Positions 37,386 through 46,898 are shown, numbered from the stretch's first letter. The stretch: DNA of 64,000 nucleotides from Desmonostoc vinosum HA7617-LM4 (GCA_019359515.1 JAHHHC010000011.1:62001-126000), one strand, 5' to 3'. Notes: generated from the letters alone by a model not told the origin. Made by a program: numbers and translations.

Positions 37386-38120
37386 TTAGCTGTCACTATT
37401 TCGTCTAATTTCTCGTTCAATAATTTCTTTGATCAACTCAGGGATTTCTTTGTTCAAACTAGCTGCTCGCTGTTTTAATCTTTCGTAAATCTCAACATTC
37501 TCTCTTTGCCAGATAAGATCTATTCTTCTGACTTGTCGCATCGCAATATGTGTGTAGCTTTCTGGATATGCCCAATAACACGACAAGCAAATAGACTTGT
37601 CCTTGATGCTGCCCCAATTTTCACAATGTTCGCATGACTAAGATTTAGCCCGATTAGCAGAACCACAAAGTAACATGAAGTTATCAGGCTCTAACTCTGG
37701 TTCCCCATCAACTTCAAAGGGAACACGATGATCAATCTGTAATTCTCGCTCATCAACCTCTTCTAAGTAAATAAAGCATTTACAACCATATCTTCTAATT
37801 AACTCATTTTTTATCTGCTTCGATAATCCTGTTCTACCGGATAACCTAGAAAACTTTACATTTGCAAGATTTCCAAATTTGTAAGCTGCTATTTTTCTCC
37901 CATCACTGCCCTTTACGCGAAAAGTTTCCAAAGGTATTCCGTGTTCTCTAACATCTCGTGCTGCTCTAGGAGGATGATTGTATCCGTATCTTTCCTTTAG
38001 TTCTTCTGTAGTTATGAAACCATATTGCAGAATATGGCTAATCACAGCTTTCGGTCTTTTAGCGGTCACTGATTGACAAAGCTTGATAAAATCATCGGGT
38101 AGATTTTGATAACTATCCAT
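37386..38120 (-). pseudogene. HNH restriction endonuclease interrupted by in-frame TAG
   Basis: One open frame runs from ATG 38120 (MDSYQNLPDD) to 37386, broken only by TAG at 37638-37640. The first part (about 160 residues) carries the HNH-like nuclease segment ELQIDHRVPFEVDGEPELEPDNFMLLC. In the same frame directly after the TAG comes SCEHCENWGSIKDKSICLSCYW, a four-Cys zinc knuckle, then a helical C-terminus to RRNSDS. A single TGG-to-TAG change is the simplest cause. Full length would be about 244 residues. The start lies 1 bp after the stop of the adenine methylase gene. It could be dead, or a functional shortened protein. Confidence 0.82.
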
Positions 38121-38121
38121 A

Positions 38122-39030
38122 TCATTCCCAAAGAGCAAGCTGTTTGGGTACTCTGCAAATATAGCTTTCTATCTTAAAAACAGGTTCTTTAAGTAAACTG
38201 GGCGACAAATATAAAGATTCTACAGTCACTTCTTCTCTTCCCAATAATGTTGCTTGAGACGATCGTCCAACTTCAATTTCAATTCTCTTAAGTCCTAATT
38301 CTTCAGGTAGGTTATTGCCAAATATTTTATTGCCTCGTTTGCCATCATAACTAACTGCAAATCCTATTGCTTTTCGATTCAATTCTTCGAGAGCTAGAAC
38401 AAAATCATTAACATTGATCCCAGAAACATACCTCGAATCCCTATCTCCAGATACACCTTGATAGGGTGGATCGATGTAAACAAAGTCATCACCTTGGACT
38501 TCAGCTAAAACATCTCTATAGTCTAAGCATGTAAATTTACACTTTCCCTTTAAAAGCTTGGAAACTCCGTCTATATTTTTCCTCATCTTTTCAGGTTGAG
38601 TTCCCTTTCGTCTTTTATCAGCACTTTGATTGAAGAGTCCATTAGAGTTATATCGAACCGCACCTTTTACACATCGAGCTAGTAAATATAAAAACAGTTT
38701 TGGCTCATTTGTTCTATTAAACTCTTCTCTAACTAGTAAATAGTGAGATATTGAATCCTCATGCTGGTCATTCCATATTTCTGCATATTGATCCGCTATA
38801 TCACTTGGTTTTTCTATAATTAACTCCAGCAGTTTAACTAGTGGTTGATTCAAATCATTGAGCCAAAATTCTTGAGTAAGACCTTTAAAAGAGGCAGCAA
38901 TACTAATTGCTGCGGTTCCAGCAAATGGTTCTACCAACCGCCCTACTTTATTAGGCAGAAACCCAAGAATGTTTGCAGCAAGGTTTCTCTTACTACCTTG
39001 ATACTGAATTGGATGTGGAAGACTAGCCAT
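38122..39030 (-). CDS. Dam-like N6-adenine DNA methyltransferase
   Basis: 302 residues. Alpha-class adenine methylase: SAM motifs IQYQGSKRNLA and EPFAGTAAISIA, catalytic YIDPPYQG, and SFAVSYDGKRG-type target region. It matches the Dam/type II modification enzymes. All motifs are intact. Its stop is separated by 1 bp from the start of the HNH endonuclease frame (TGATATG), a typical coupled type II R-M layout. Recognition sequence unknown. Confidence 0.88.
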   Translation of the reverse strand: MASLPHPIQYQGSKRNLAANILGFLPNKVGRLVEPFAGTAAISIAASFKGLTQEFWLNDLNQPLVKLLELIIEKPSDIADQYAEIWNDQHEDSISHYLLVREEFNRTNEPKLFLYLLARCVKGAVRYNSNGLFNQSADKRRKGTQPEKMRKNIDGVSKLLKGKCKFTCLDYRDVLAEVQGDDFVYIDPPYQGVSGDRDSRYVSGINVNDFVLALEELNRKAIGFAVSYDGKRGNKIFGNNLPEELGLKRIEIEVGRSSQATLLGREEVTVESLYLSPSLLKEPVFKIESYICRVPKQLALWE

Positions 39031-39236
39031 CTTGAAGAGAGCATATATCTAGATAAGTCTACCACAAGACTTAGACTAAGTAATAAACGTAGATAAAACG
39101 ATTATATATTACTAAGTACGCAGTTCTCAATGCGAACTTTTTGGTTGCTTTGTTCTATATCCCTATAGATAAATGCAACATTGTTACAATAATTGAGAAA
39201 ATAATCATTAATAAAAATAATCATGATTAAATAGCT

Positions 39237-39794
39237 GTGAAATCCGATAAAGCTCAATTAATCTTACATCCCGTCCGGATGCGAATTATCCAGACACTTG
39301 CAGGCGATACACAGTTAACTGCTCAGCAGATGGCAGAAACTCTACAAGATGTTCCCCAAGCAACGCTATATCGACATCTCAATAAACTGGCACAGGCTGA
39401 TATCGTTAAAGTCGTAGCAGAACATCCCATTAGAGGAACCGTGGAGAAGGTATATGCTCTGCTGGAGCAAACAGTTAACTTGGAAGCCGAAGATATAGCT
39501 ATAGCTAATCGAGAAGAACACATGCGATACTTTACCACCTTTGTCGCTTCCCAGCTAAATGACTTTGCTCGCTATCTACAACGAGACAAAATTGACTTGT
39601 CAGCAGATGGAGTATTTTATACTCAAGTAGCGTTGTATCTGAGTGATGCAGAGTTTCAAGAACTGATGTCAGATATGATGGCGGTAATTTCTGCAAAGAA
39701 GGCAAACGAACCAACAAGCGATCGCCACCGTCGTTTAATCTCTACAATTACTATACCCACTGTTGAAATACCGCTCAATCCGCAGCAAAAATAA
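39237..39794 (+). CDS. Winged-helix (ArsR-like) transcriptional regulator
   Basis: 185 residues from GTG 39237. An N-terminal winged helix-turn-helix at about 8-85 (LHPVRMRIIQTLAG...LTAQQMAETLQDVPQATLYRHLNKLAQADIVKVV...RGTVEKVYAL) is followed by a helical ligand or dimer domain with DLSADGVFYTQVALYLSDAEFQEL. No metal-binding Cys pair is seen. The target is unknown; it is divergent from the R-M pair. Confidence 0.82.
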   Translation: MKSDKAQLILHPVRMRIIQTLAGDTQLTAQQMAETLQDVPQATLYRHLNKLAQADIVKVVAEHPIRGTVEKVYALLEQTVNLEAEDIAIANREEHMRYFTTFVASQLNDFARYLQRDKIDLSADGVFYTQVALYLSDAEFQELMSDMMAVISAKKANEPTSDRHRRLISTITIPTVEIPLNPQQK

Positions 39795-39924
39795 TTACAG
39801 CCAATCCCTTACCTTTTAAGAAACATGGGTTTAGGGGTGTAAGAGTGTTTAGCATCTTTGATAGGAGAAGTCGAATATAGGGGTGTAGGAGAAGAAAAAG
39901 AGTTTATTTCATTCATAACGGGTG

Positions 39925-40209
39925 ATGCGCCGCCCATTAGATGCTTTCAAGCAACGCCTAGAAACGTTGCTAGCGTTATTTATATCACACAACCAAGCAT
40001 CAAGAACTAGCTTCCTATATCCGACGCCTGATATCCTTGACTCAATTTTTAAGAGAAATTTTGAATTGAAAAGCACTAACCTTAATTTAAAATCTAGAAG
40101 TACCCAGGCTAAATCTCAAGTTTTGGTCAGAGAATTTTCTACGTTCAGCAAATATGCAGCAGATCAGATTTACCAAATGTTCAATTTCTTAACTGTAGAT
40201 TATCGGTAA
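39925..40209 (+). CDS. Hypothetical ORF, weak
   Basis: 94 residues from ATG 39925. Ser/Lys-rich, without recognisable domain. No clear ribosome site is seen. It sits alone in an AT-rich stretch before the exopolysaccharide gene. It may be a chance frame. Confidence 0.25.
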   Translation: MRRPLDAFKQRLETLLALFISHNQASRTSFLYPTPDILDSIFKRNFELKSTNLNLKSRSTQAKSQVLVREFSTFSKYAADQIYQMFNFLTVDYR

Positions 40210-40515
40210 ACTTGGTGTATCAAAAATATTCAATTATTATGCTGAAAACATTTTTTCCATCTATTTTCTGGATGCCGATATATCGAAAAGGACATGAAAG
40301 ACAAGGGTAGCATAGATCTTAGATATTTATTCCAGAAATAAATACCATTAATGATGAAATTTTTGTCAAGTTTTTGAGATTAAATAAATATTTTTTGAAA
40401 ATTTACTATTCAAATGCTGATTAGGAATCTTTATGTATGAATCGATCAATATCAAAGAGCGAATTGGCATTAAATCTGATGTCACTTCAGTCTATCATTC
40501 TTGGAGGAAGAACAG
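40210..40515. other. AT-rich spacer before exopolysaccharide gene
   Basis: No gene or repeat recognised. Probably holds the promoter and 5' leader of the Wzz/BY-kinase gene. GGAGGA at 40503-40508 precedes the small ORF described next. Confidence 0.45.
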
Positions 40516-40638
40516 GTGAATCTTTATCTAGGAATAACTGAGTATGTAATTGTATTCATAGATGCAAACAAGGTCATCTCAACAAAAGATTTCTTGCAAC
40601 CTTCCCAACATAATGTATCAAAATTTAGAGGACTTTGA
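40516..40638 (+). CDS. Candidate 40-residue leader ORF upstream of the BY-kinase gene
   Basis: GTG at 40516 preceded by a strong GGAGGA ribosome site 7 nt upstream. It encodes 40 residues (starting MNLYLGITEYVIVFID) and stops with TGA two bases before the ATG at 40641. The first half is hydrophobic. The position suggests translational coupling to the kinase gene. Support is only the ribosome site and spacing. Confidence 0.3.
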   Translation: MNLYLGITEYVIVFIDANKVISTKDFLQPSQHNVSKFRGL

Positions 40639-40640
40639 TC

Positions 40641-42842
40641 ATGGCTAACACTGGTCTTAATCAAGGGCAACTGGTTACAACCTCTGCACACAACACAGTT
40701 GATATTAAGCAACTATCTACTATTTTGCATCGTCGGCGCTTTGTGATCTTGGGCGTTTCCTGTGTAGCCATGTCAGTCGCCAGCTTTTTGGCTGTGATGG
40801 CTAAACCGACTTATCAAAGTTCTATGCAGATATTAGTAAGTTCCAATTTCTATGAAGAGGCAACGCCAAATAATATCTCTAAACAAGCCAACGGTGAGAT
40901 TAGTAAACCCAATATTCCGAGTGTTGACTACACTGCTCAGCAAAAAATTATGCTGAGTTCTAGATTAATCCAAAAAGCTGTAGATTCGCTGCGTAAAAAT
41001 TATCGAGAGATTACCTTAGAAGATATCAAAGGGCAAAAGGAAAAAAGCGAAAAATCACCTTTAGCAATAACGCCGATAGAAGAAGAACAAGGAATTGATC
41101 AGGCATCAAATCAAGTATTTGAAGTTACTTTCACTGGTAACGATCCAGTGAAAACACAACAAATACTGCAAGCTCTACAGCAAGTTTATCAAGATTATAA
41201 TGTAGAGCAAAAAAAAGAGCGTTTAAATAAAGGAATGACTTTTGTTAACGCCCGGATTCCAGAAACTAGAAAAGAGGTAATAGCAGCTGAAAAAGATTTA
41301 GAAGAGTTTCGCAAAAAAAATAATTTAATTGATCCAGAAGCCCAAAGCAAAATTTTGCTAGAGTCTCTAGCCAATGTTCAAAAACAGCTACAAACTAACC
41401 GTGCTGAGCTACAAGATGTTCGCGCCCGCTCTAATAATTTAGAGCAAAAAATAGCGTCTGCATCACAAACTGAATCAGTTTCCTCACGTCTAAGTCAATC
41501 AAGCCGTTACCAAACACTATTGAGTGAGATTCAACAAACTGAATCAGCTCTAGCTAAAGAGCGCCTGCGATATAGAGAAGACTATCCAACAGTAGAAAAA
41601 CTCAAGCAGCAACGCCAAACTCAACTAGCATTATTACAGCAAGAAGTAGAGCGATCGCTAAACGACAAAACTACTAAACAAGGTCAAACAGTAGTAGTTG
41701 ATCCACAACTAGTTAATGAGTTGATTCTGACGCAAACAAAATCTCTGGGACTAGTTGCCAATGAAAAAAGCTTAGCAGAATCAGAGCAACGGCTGCGCTC
41801 TGAGCTAGACAAATATCCTAGCCTGATTGCAGAATATAACCGTTTGTTGCCAAAGGTGGAAACTAATCGTAAAACCCTTGACCAACTGCTGCAAATACAA
41901 CAGTCATTGGGAATGAAAATTGCTCAAGGAGGCTTTGATTGGGAAGTACTAGAAGCACCGAGCTTAGGAACTCTTACAGGAGACAACAGATTATTATTTT
42001 TACTGGGAGGAACCCTAGCCGGGCCAATCTTAGGAATTGCAGCAGCCTTACTAGGAGAAATGCTCAGCGATGCGATCTATTCTGCTAGAGACTTACGCAG
42101 ACTAACAAACGTTCGTGTATTAGGATCAGTACCAAAGCTAGCGCCGCGTGTCGCCAAAAAGCGCCTGCCAAGTCTACCTGCAAGGAGAAAACAAACATCA
42201 ACTTCCTCAATAGTAGATGTCAGCATTAAATTGCCTGTCCACGAAACATTGGACATGATTTACCAAAACATTCAAATATTGAGATATCCCTTCCCCTTCA
42301 AATCTTTGATATTGACTTCTGCACTACCAAGGGAGGGAAAGACAACTTTGACGCTAGGGTTAGGAGCTAGTGCAGCGCGGATGCATGGACGGATATTAGT
42401 GATTGATGCGAACCTGCGGCATCCGACTCTACATCAAACTTTAGAACTCTCTAATGACTGGGGACTTTCTCTGTTATTGCTGGATGAGACAATTACCCAC
42501 ATTCAAAATTACATCCAGCCGATTCACCCTTCAATTGATGTTTTGACTGCCGGGCCGATGCCTGAAGACACAGTGAAACTTCTGAGTTCTCATCGGATGA
42601 AAGAACTAATTGAAATATTTGAAGAAACTTATGATCTAGTGCTGATAGATGCTCCACCAATTTTAGGTACAGTCGATGCCATAATCCTGGCATCCTTCTG
42701 CAATGGTGTTGTCATGGTAGAGCGTATGGGACAAGTAACTAAACATGAACTCACCCAAGCTACAGAAATTCTGAGTAAGTTGAATCTAATTGGAATTATT
42801 GCTAATGAGGTGAAATATTCGCCAAAAATGTACACATCATAG
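40641..42842 (+). CDS. Wzz/GumC-type polysaccharide transport protein with BY-kinase domain
   Basis: About 733 residues from ATG 40641 (MANTGLNQGQ), with GAGGA at 40628-40632. It has an N-terminal Wzz chain-length region with a membrane helix near residues 30-55, long periplasmic coiled coils, a second membrane helix near 445-475 (LFLLGGTLAGPILGIAAALLG), then a cytoplasmic kinase domain with Walker A PREGKTT, Walker A' ILVIDANLRHP and Walker B LVLIDAPP. Such proteins control exopolysaccharide or sheath export. The C-terminal tail ends KYSPKMYTS with no Tyr cluster, so autophosphorylation may be absent or reduced. Confidence 0.9.
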   Translation: MANTGLNQGQLVTTSAHNTVDIKQLSTILHRRRFVILGVSCVAMSVASFLAVMAKPTYQSSMQILVSSNFYEEATPNNISKQANGEISKPNIPSVDYTAQQKIMLSSRLIQKAVDSLRKNYREITLEDIKGQKEKSEKSPLAITPIEEEQGIDQASNQVFEVTFTGNDPVKTQQILQALQQVYQDYNVEQKKERLNKGMTFVNARIPETRKEVIAAEKDLEEFRKKNNLIDPEAQSKILLESLANVQKQLQTNRAELQDVRARSNNLEQKIASASQTESVSSRLSQSSRYQTLLSEIQQTESALAKERLRYREDYPTVEKLKQQRQTQLALLQQEVERSLNDKTTKQGQTVVVDPQLVNELILTQTKSLGLVANEKSLAESEQRLRSELDKYPSLIAEYNRLLPKVETNRKTLDQLLQIQQSLGMKIAQGGFDWEVLEAPSLGTLTGDNRLLFLLGGTLAGPILGIAAALLGEMLSDAIYSARDLRRLTNVRVLGSVPKLAPRVAKKRLPSLPARRKQTSTSSIVDVSIKLPVHETLDMIYQNIQILRYPFPFKSLILTSALPREGKTTLTLGLGASAARMHGRILVIDANLRHPTLHQTLELSNDWGLSLLLLDETITHIQNYIQPIHPSIDVLTAGPMPEDTVKLLSSHRMKELIEIFEETYDLVLIDAPPILGTVDAIILASFCNGVVMVERMGQVTKHELTQATEILSKLNLIGIIANEVKYSPKMYTS

Positions 42843-42850
42843 AGCAGGGG

Positions 42851-42969
42851 TAATTCGTAATTCGTAATTCGTAATGACGCTCGTACCGACGCTCGATGAC
42901 TCGCTCTAAGCGAAGCTATGCCGCAGGCTTTACGCTACGCTATCGCTGCGAAGCGCGTAATTCGTAATT
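42851..42969. repeat. Composite heptamer repeat
   Basis: ATTCGTA heptamers on both sides of a GC-rich block (42874-42957) with GACGCTCGTACCGACGCTCG, CTAAGCGAAGCTATGCCG and GGCTTTACGCTACGC. Nearly the same block occurs at 46236-46352. Confidence 0.85.
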
Positions 42970-42999
42970 ATTTATTTCTGAGTGGTTAGGATATAGTCA

Positions 43000-43030
43000 G
43001 ATCCCCGATTTTTTGAAAAAGTCGGGGATC
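43000..43030. terminator. Strong hairpin, possible bidirectional terminator
   Basis: GATCCCCGATTTTTTGA ... AAGTCGGGGATC forms a stem of about 12 bp between the convergent BY-kinase and FTR1 genes. It may also be a dispersed hairpin repeat. Confidence 0.5.
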
Positions 43031-43078
43031 TAGCAACGTCAAAATTAATGAAATAGACCACTACTTAAGATTTACTTT

Positions 43079-43245
43079 AGACCTCTTGCAAAAGTCGGAT
43101 ACTCGCCAGAAAATTTATTTTCTGGCTGATAACTCAATTCGGTTTCAACCGACTAATAACAGTATTTTTAGTCCATTTCAACGGACTTTTGCTATTAGGC
43201 AGAGACTTGAGTCTCTGACGGTTAAAGTATTTTTGCAAGAAGTCT
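43079..43245. mobile_element. 167-bp MITE (AGACCTCTTGC ends), copy 2
   Basis: Ends AGACCTCTTGCAAAAGT and TTTTTGCAAGAAGTCT. It is uninterrupted and shows the empty target GACTAATAACAG used by the nested element at 16289. It ends 16 bp before the FTR1 stop, so it may supply the terminator for that gene. Confidence 0.9.
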
Positions 43246-43260
43246 TTTGTAAATGGTCTT

Positions 43261-44235
43261 TTACTTATAATTCTTCGCACTGCTAATTGGCTTTTGAGAT
43301 GCTGAGATCTTCTTTTTGCCTTGAGGAGAACTAGCCGATAAACTGCGGAAATATAGTCCGCCAACGGTGAATAAAAACACTACATAGCCCACTGCTTGCA
43401 CGATATAAAGATGTTCTCTGTAGCCAAACAGAGATTTGAAAATAATACCAGGAAACTTTTCGTCAGGCAAAATTTGAGAAGTATTCCAAACCATCGGCCC
43501 TAAAATACAGGAATGAACTCTGGTAAAGCGTTCGTAATAGAAACAAAGGCTTTGTGAGGCACGACTGCTAAGAGCAACACTAGCAATAGCTTCATCAAAA
43601 CGTTGTAGGGCTGTCACTACTAAACCAGCAACAATTAACACTAATAAAATACCCATTGCTTGAAAAAACAAGCGGATATTAATTTTGACACCCCATTTAA
43701 ACAAGAGTACGCCGATGATTACAGCCACTGTTAGTCCAGCAAAAGCACCAAAAGTTGGTATTAATCCCTGTTGAAAACTACCAGCTATAAATAAAACGGT
43801 TTCAAAACCTTCACGCACAACAGCAATAAAAACTAAACTAAAAATACCCCATCCTGCATAAGCTTTTTGTGATAAAGCACTAGTAACAGCTCCTTCAACT
43901 TGCGCTTTCATAAATTTGGCTTGAGTTGTCATCCAAATTAACATCCAGCTGAGCATGGCGATCGCCAACACACTAAATGCACCTTCTAATGCTGGTTCAA
44001 TCACTCCTATGTATTGTGGATAAGCTTTTCCTAATGCTTGAGTCACCCAGCCAAACAACACGCCAATAATCGCGCTGGCAATAATGCCAACAACAACACC
44101 TGCATATACCCAAGAATTGAGTCGAGATTGTTTAGCTTTTTTTAGCAAAGCTAGTACAATGCCAACAACAAGGGCAGCCTCCACTCCTTCTCGGAGTGTA
44201 ATCACAAAAGTAGGTATAGCGGTACTAAAATCCAT
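43261..44235 (-). CDS. efeU: FTR1-family iron permease
   Basis: 324 residues with about seven membrane helices. The two iron-binding REGxE motifs are present: LREGVEAALVVG near the N-terminus and VREGFETVLFIAG in the middle. It imports iron. At the C-terminus is an extra segment with a further helix (HLYIVQAVGYVVFLFTVGGLYF) and a Lys-rich end. It lies downstream of the ferritin-like and lipoprotein genes on the same strand; the three probably form one iron operon. Confidence 0.92.
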   Translation of the reverse strand: MDFSTAIPTFVITLREGVEAALVVGIVLALLKKAKQSRLNSWVYAGVVVGIIASAIIGVLFGWVTQALGKAYPQYIGVIEPALEGAFSVLAIAMLSWMLIWMTTQAKFMKAQVEGAVTSALSQKAYAGWGIFSLVFIAVVREGFETVLFIAGSFQQGLIPTFGAFAGLTVAVIIGVLLFKWGVKINIRLFFQAMGILLVLIVAGLVVTALQRFDEAIASVALSSRASQSLCFYYERFTRVHSCILGPMVWNTSQILPDEKFPGIIFKSLFGYREHLYIVQAVGYVVFLFTVGGLYFRSLSASSPQGKKKISASQKPISSAKNYK

Positions 44236-44314
44236 TGTTTGTCCTTTTTCATTTGTCCTTTGTCATGAGTCATTAGTCAGTTATTGCTGACTAATGACTC
44301 ATGACTAATAACTA

Positions 44315-44749
44315 TTAACTAAAATCTCGTAACATTTTTTTCAGTTCGAGATTGTGCATCTCTTCTTGTCCAATCATGCTGCGGGCAAATTCCTCTAGAT
44401 AAATGCTGGCATTAGTAACTGTTTCTAGAAGACTTTTATACAGCTCTAATGCTTTTTTCTCATGAGATAAACTTTCTGCCAAGATATCCTTGACTGAATG
44501 TTTATAGGTTTCTTCCATGGGAGCAACTTTTAAAGAGGGATGCCCTTCTAAGCCTGTGAGAATTTCTCCGACTTGTTGGGCATGAAGTAGAGATTCACTC
44601 GCTTGCGCCTTGAAAAAAGCCACAATGGGAATACGATTAGGGCCAGTCACCATTAGGGAATAATGTGTGTAACGTACTACCCCTGCTAATTCAAATTCCA
44701 TAATGGCGTTTAGCAGGTCAATAGTTTTGTTTTGATCAAGCTCTTGCAT
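44315..44749 (-). CDS. Bacterioferritin-like protein
   Basis: 144 residues in a four-helix ferritin-like fold. Candidate diiron ligands: Glu in MEFELAGVVRYTHY, the ESLLH motif, Glu in LSHEKKALELY and the EEMHNLE motif. It is smaller than typical Bfr, and no heme Met is assigned. It sits between the lipoprotein and FTR1 genes, which supports iron storage or handling beside uptake. Confidence 0.85.
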   Translation of the reverse strand: MQELDQNKTIDLLNAIMEFELAGVVRYTHYSLMVTGPNRIPIVAFFKAQASESLLHAQQVGEILTGLEGHPSLKVAPMEETYKHSVKDILAESLSHEKKALELYKSLLETVTNASIYLEEFARSMIGQEEMHNLELKKMLRDFS

Positions 44750-44909
44750 CAGTTATTAACTCAAGTTACAAATGGAGCGCGATGAGTAATTTAGTTAGAA
44801 GTTACACTTTGTCTAAGTATTAAAAACCTACACTATCCTCACTGATAACTTCTAACTAATTCTTTAATTCTCACTCATTTTAAACTCCTAACTCTATAAG
44901 TTTAGGATT

Positions 44910-45950
44910 TTATTGTTTTGCTTGAGTATTGGTTTTTGCGATAACTTTTTGAGAGTTTTCCTCAATGGTTTTCACTAGCTTGGTAACTTCTTCAGGAGTC
45001 TTAACTAGCTTAGCTGGGGGAATGGCTGCGGGCCAAACTTTGATTAGTTCAGCCATACTAGTCTCGATCGCTTTATGTGCTTCGGGATTATCTTTGCTGA
45101 CTTGGCTAGAAACACCCTTGTATAAATCATTGGCGTAGATCACAAAGCCGCGAGAGTCTTGATATTCAATTGCTGCGGCTACTTTACCGTCTGCGATCGC
45201 TGCACCATATTCTGAGTTGGCTGCATCTAGTAACCCATTAATAACCTGTAGCACAAATCCCGGCTTGGAGCGTTGATCTTCTGGCAAGGCGGCGATCGCA
45301 CCATCTACAGCTTGCACTGAAGCGGTAAAATCAGTTTTCACTTTGGCATCTTTGGGATTGGATTTCACCAAATCTTGTAAACTCACTAAACTTGTCTTAA
45401 ATTCTTTTACTTTGCGTTCGGTAAGTTGCTCTTCGACATCAACATAAATCTCCTCAACTGGATGCCCAATATGAGGTTCAGCTTGTTTTGGCTGATTTTG
45501 ATCTAGTAGTTCTTGTGCTACAAAAAGATGTCCTTTCATTAACCCCAATTTGGTCATGTAGTCAACATCTTTAGCTTCACCAGTGAGGACTATTTCTTCA
45601 ATAGTCACCTGATCTTTAATTTGGTCAAACTGTTCTTGAGTAATTACTTTTTTGGCAACTAAATCTTCCGGTTTGGCATAGGGACGACTCGCTTGAATTT
45701 TGTTTGATAAAGCCGGGATACCTAACTTGGCTTCAAACTTATCCAACTCTGACAAGATAGCTGTATTGATGTTAATCTTCTTACCACCATGACCGCTGTG
45801 ATTGTTTTGACTAACCGCCTCTGTAGCTTGAGGTGTAGAGTTAACTGCTGGTGCAGCTGGATTTTCTGCGGTTGGTGTACTGTTACAGGCACTCAGCGTT
45901 ACTATTGCCGCAGTTGCAACAGTTAAACAAATATAGCGAAATTTTATCAT
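44910..45950 (-). CDS. EfeO-like lipoprotein with helix-hairpin-helix segment
   Basis: About 346 residues from ATG 45950 (MIKFRYICLTVATAAIVTLSAC), with AGGAG just upstream. The lipobox is LSAC. A His-containing linker (NHSGHGGKK) is followed by a ComEA-like helix-hairpin-helix (NINTAILSELDKFEAKLGIPALSNKIQ) and a long helical domain with HPVEEIYVDVEEQL and later segments. Position next to ferritin-like and FTR1 genes suggests a periplasmic iron-binding partner like EfeO; that role is inferred. Confidence 0.78.
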   Translation of the reverse strand: MIKFRYICLTVATAAIVTLSACNSTPTAENPAAPAVNSTPQATEAVSQNNHSGHGGKKININTAILSELDKFEAKLGIPALSNKIQASRPYAKPEDLVAKKVITQEQFDQIKDQVTIEEIVLTGEAKDVDYMTKLGLMKGHLFVAQELLDQNQPKQAEPHIGHPVEEIYVDVEEQLTERKVKEFKTSLVSLQDLVKSNPKDAKVKTDFTASVQAVDGAIAALPEDQRSKPGFVLQVINGLLDAANSEYGAAIADGKVAAAIEYQDSRGFVIYANDLYKGVSSQVSKDNPEAHKAIETSMAELIKVWPAAIPPAKLVKTPEEVTKLVKTIEENSQKVIAKTNTQAKQ

Positions 45951-46898
45951 CTTCACTCCTACGAGGTACTTAAATGGTAGTAATTGAAACATTTCAAATT
46001 ACTTGCAGTAGTTAAGTTTTACTTAATGTCGTAGATTTTACTTTTGCATATAATGACACTTTTTATCAACTAATTTCTTAACTATTAACCAGAATTTAAT
46101 AATTTTTTTCTATAGGCTGTCATTGGTCATGGGTCATTTGTCCTTCGTAATCACAATTTCCGATTACATGAGGTACCTTAGACCAATTCGTAATTCGTAA
46201 TTCGTAGTTCGTAATTCGTAATTCGTAATTCGTAATGACGCGACGCTCCTGTGTCGCTATCGCTGACGCTCGTACCGACGCTTGATAACTCGCTCTAAGC
46301 GAAGCTATGCCGCAGGCTTTACGCTACGCTATCGCTAACGCTAACGTAGTTCGTAATTAAGAAACTCTTATTTAGTATGGGTTTCGGAGTTTGAATATGT
46401 AGCCTAATTTTAGAGAATTGGTATTAGACCTCTTGCATAAATCTTTTTTTACCTGGCTACGCCCCGCTTCGCTATATTTTGTGGCTGCCACGAAAGATAT
46501 ATCAGTTTGCTTAACACTGGAGAGTTTGCACACAGCTACCTGAACTATTGCTTGTAATTGAAAACAGCTACAGATAGAGATACAAAATTGTTAGCTTTTC
46601 CTGAAAAATTTGAAGGTTCTTCAATATCTGTTATGCCAAACTATTAATTACAACCCAAAGTTTGGTGGGGTGCGTTAGAACTGACACTACTACAGATTGA
46701 ATATTTTTGTCTGGCGTTTGAGGAATGTAGACGCCCGGAGGGCGGCTTACCGCAGGGTAAACCAACATGGATCTCGGTGTTGGGTTTCGCTTTGCTTAAC
46801 TCAACCTACAGCTATTACACCATTTGAGCCTTGACACGCCACTACTCTCGATTAAGTTCACAGACACAGTTGCCTGATTCTTGCCTGGAGACAGTTCT
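45951..46898. other. Long spacer: iron-operon promoter region and composite repeats
   Basis: No convincing gene in 950 bp. The first 180 bp is AT-rich and should hold the promoter of the iron operon; no certain Fur box was identified. 46184-46362 is a heptamer-bracketed GC-rich composite repeat. At 46433 an isolated AGACCTCTTGCA end of the 167-bp MITE family appears without its partner end. A GGTGCGTTAGAAC piece of another dispersed repeat lies at about 46667. Confidence 0.6.
46184..46362. repeat. Composite heptamer repeat
   Basis: Five or more ATTCGTA heptamers, then a GC-rich block with GACGCGACGCTCC, CTAAGCGAAGCTATGCCG and CGCTAACGCTAACG, then GTAGTTCGTAATT. Confidence 0.85.

Noticed and set aside
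37386-37586. A separate 66-residue gene with TTG start
   Set aside because: It is in the same frame as the HNH gene after the TAG, and the in-frame sequence before the TTG (CEHCENWGSIKDKSIC) completes a zinc knuckle. So it is the tail of the endonuclease.
43086-43286. A 66-residue ORF
   Set aside because: It lies inside the 167-bp MITE and runs into the end of the FTR1 gene on the other strand.
45951-46130. Fur box upstream of the iron operon
   Set aside because: The region is AT-rich with GTTAAGTTTTACTTAATG-like symmetry, but no match good enough to call a Fur site by eye.
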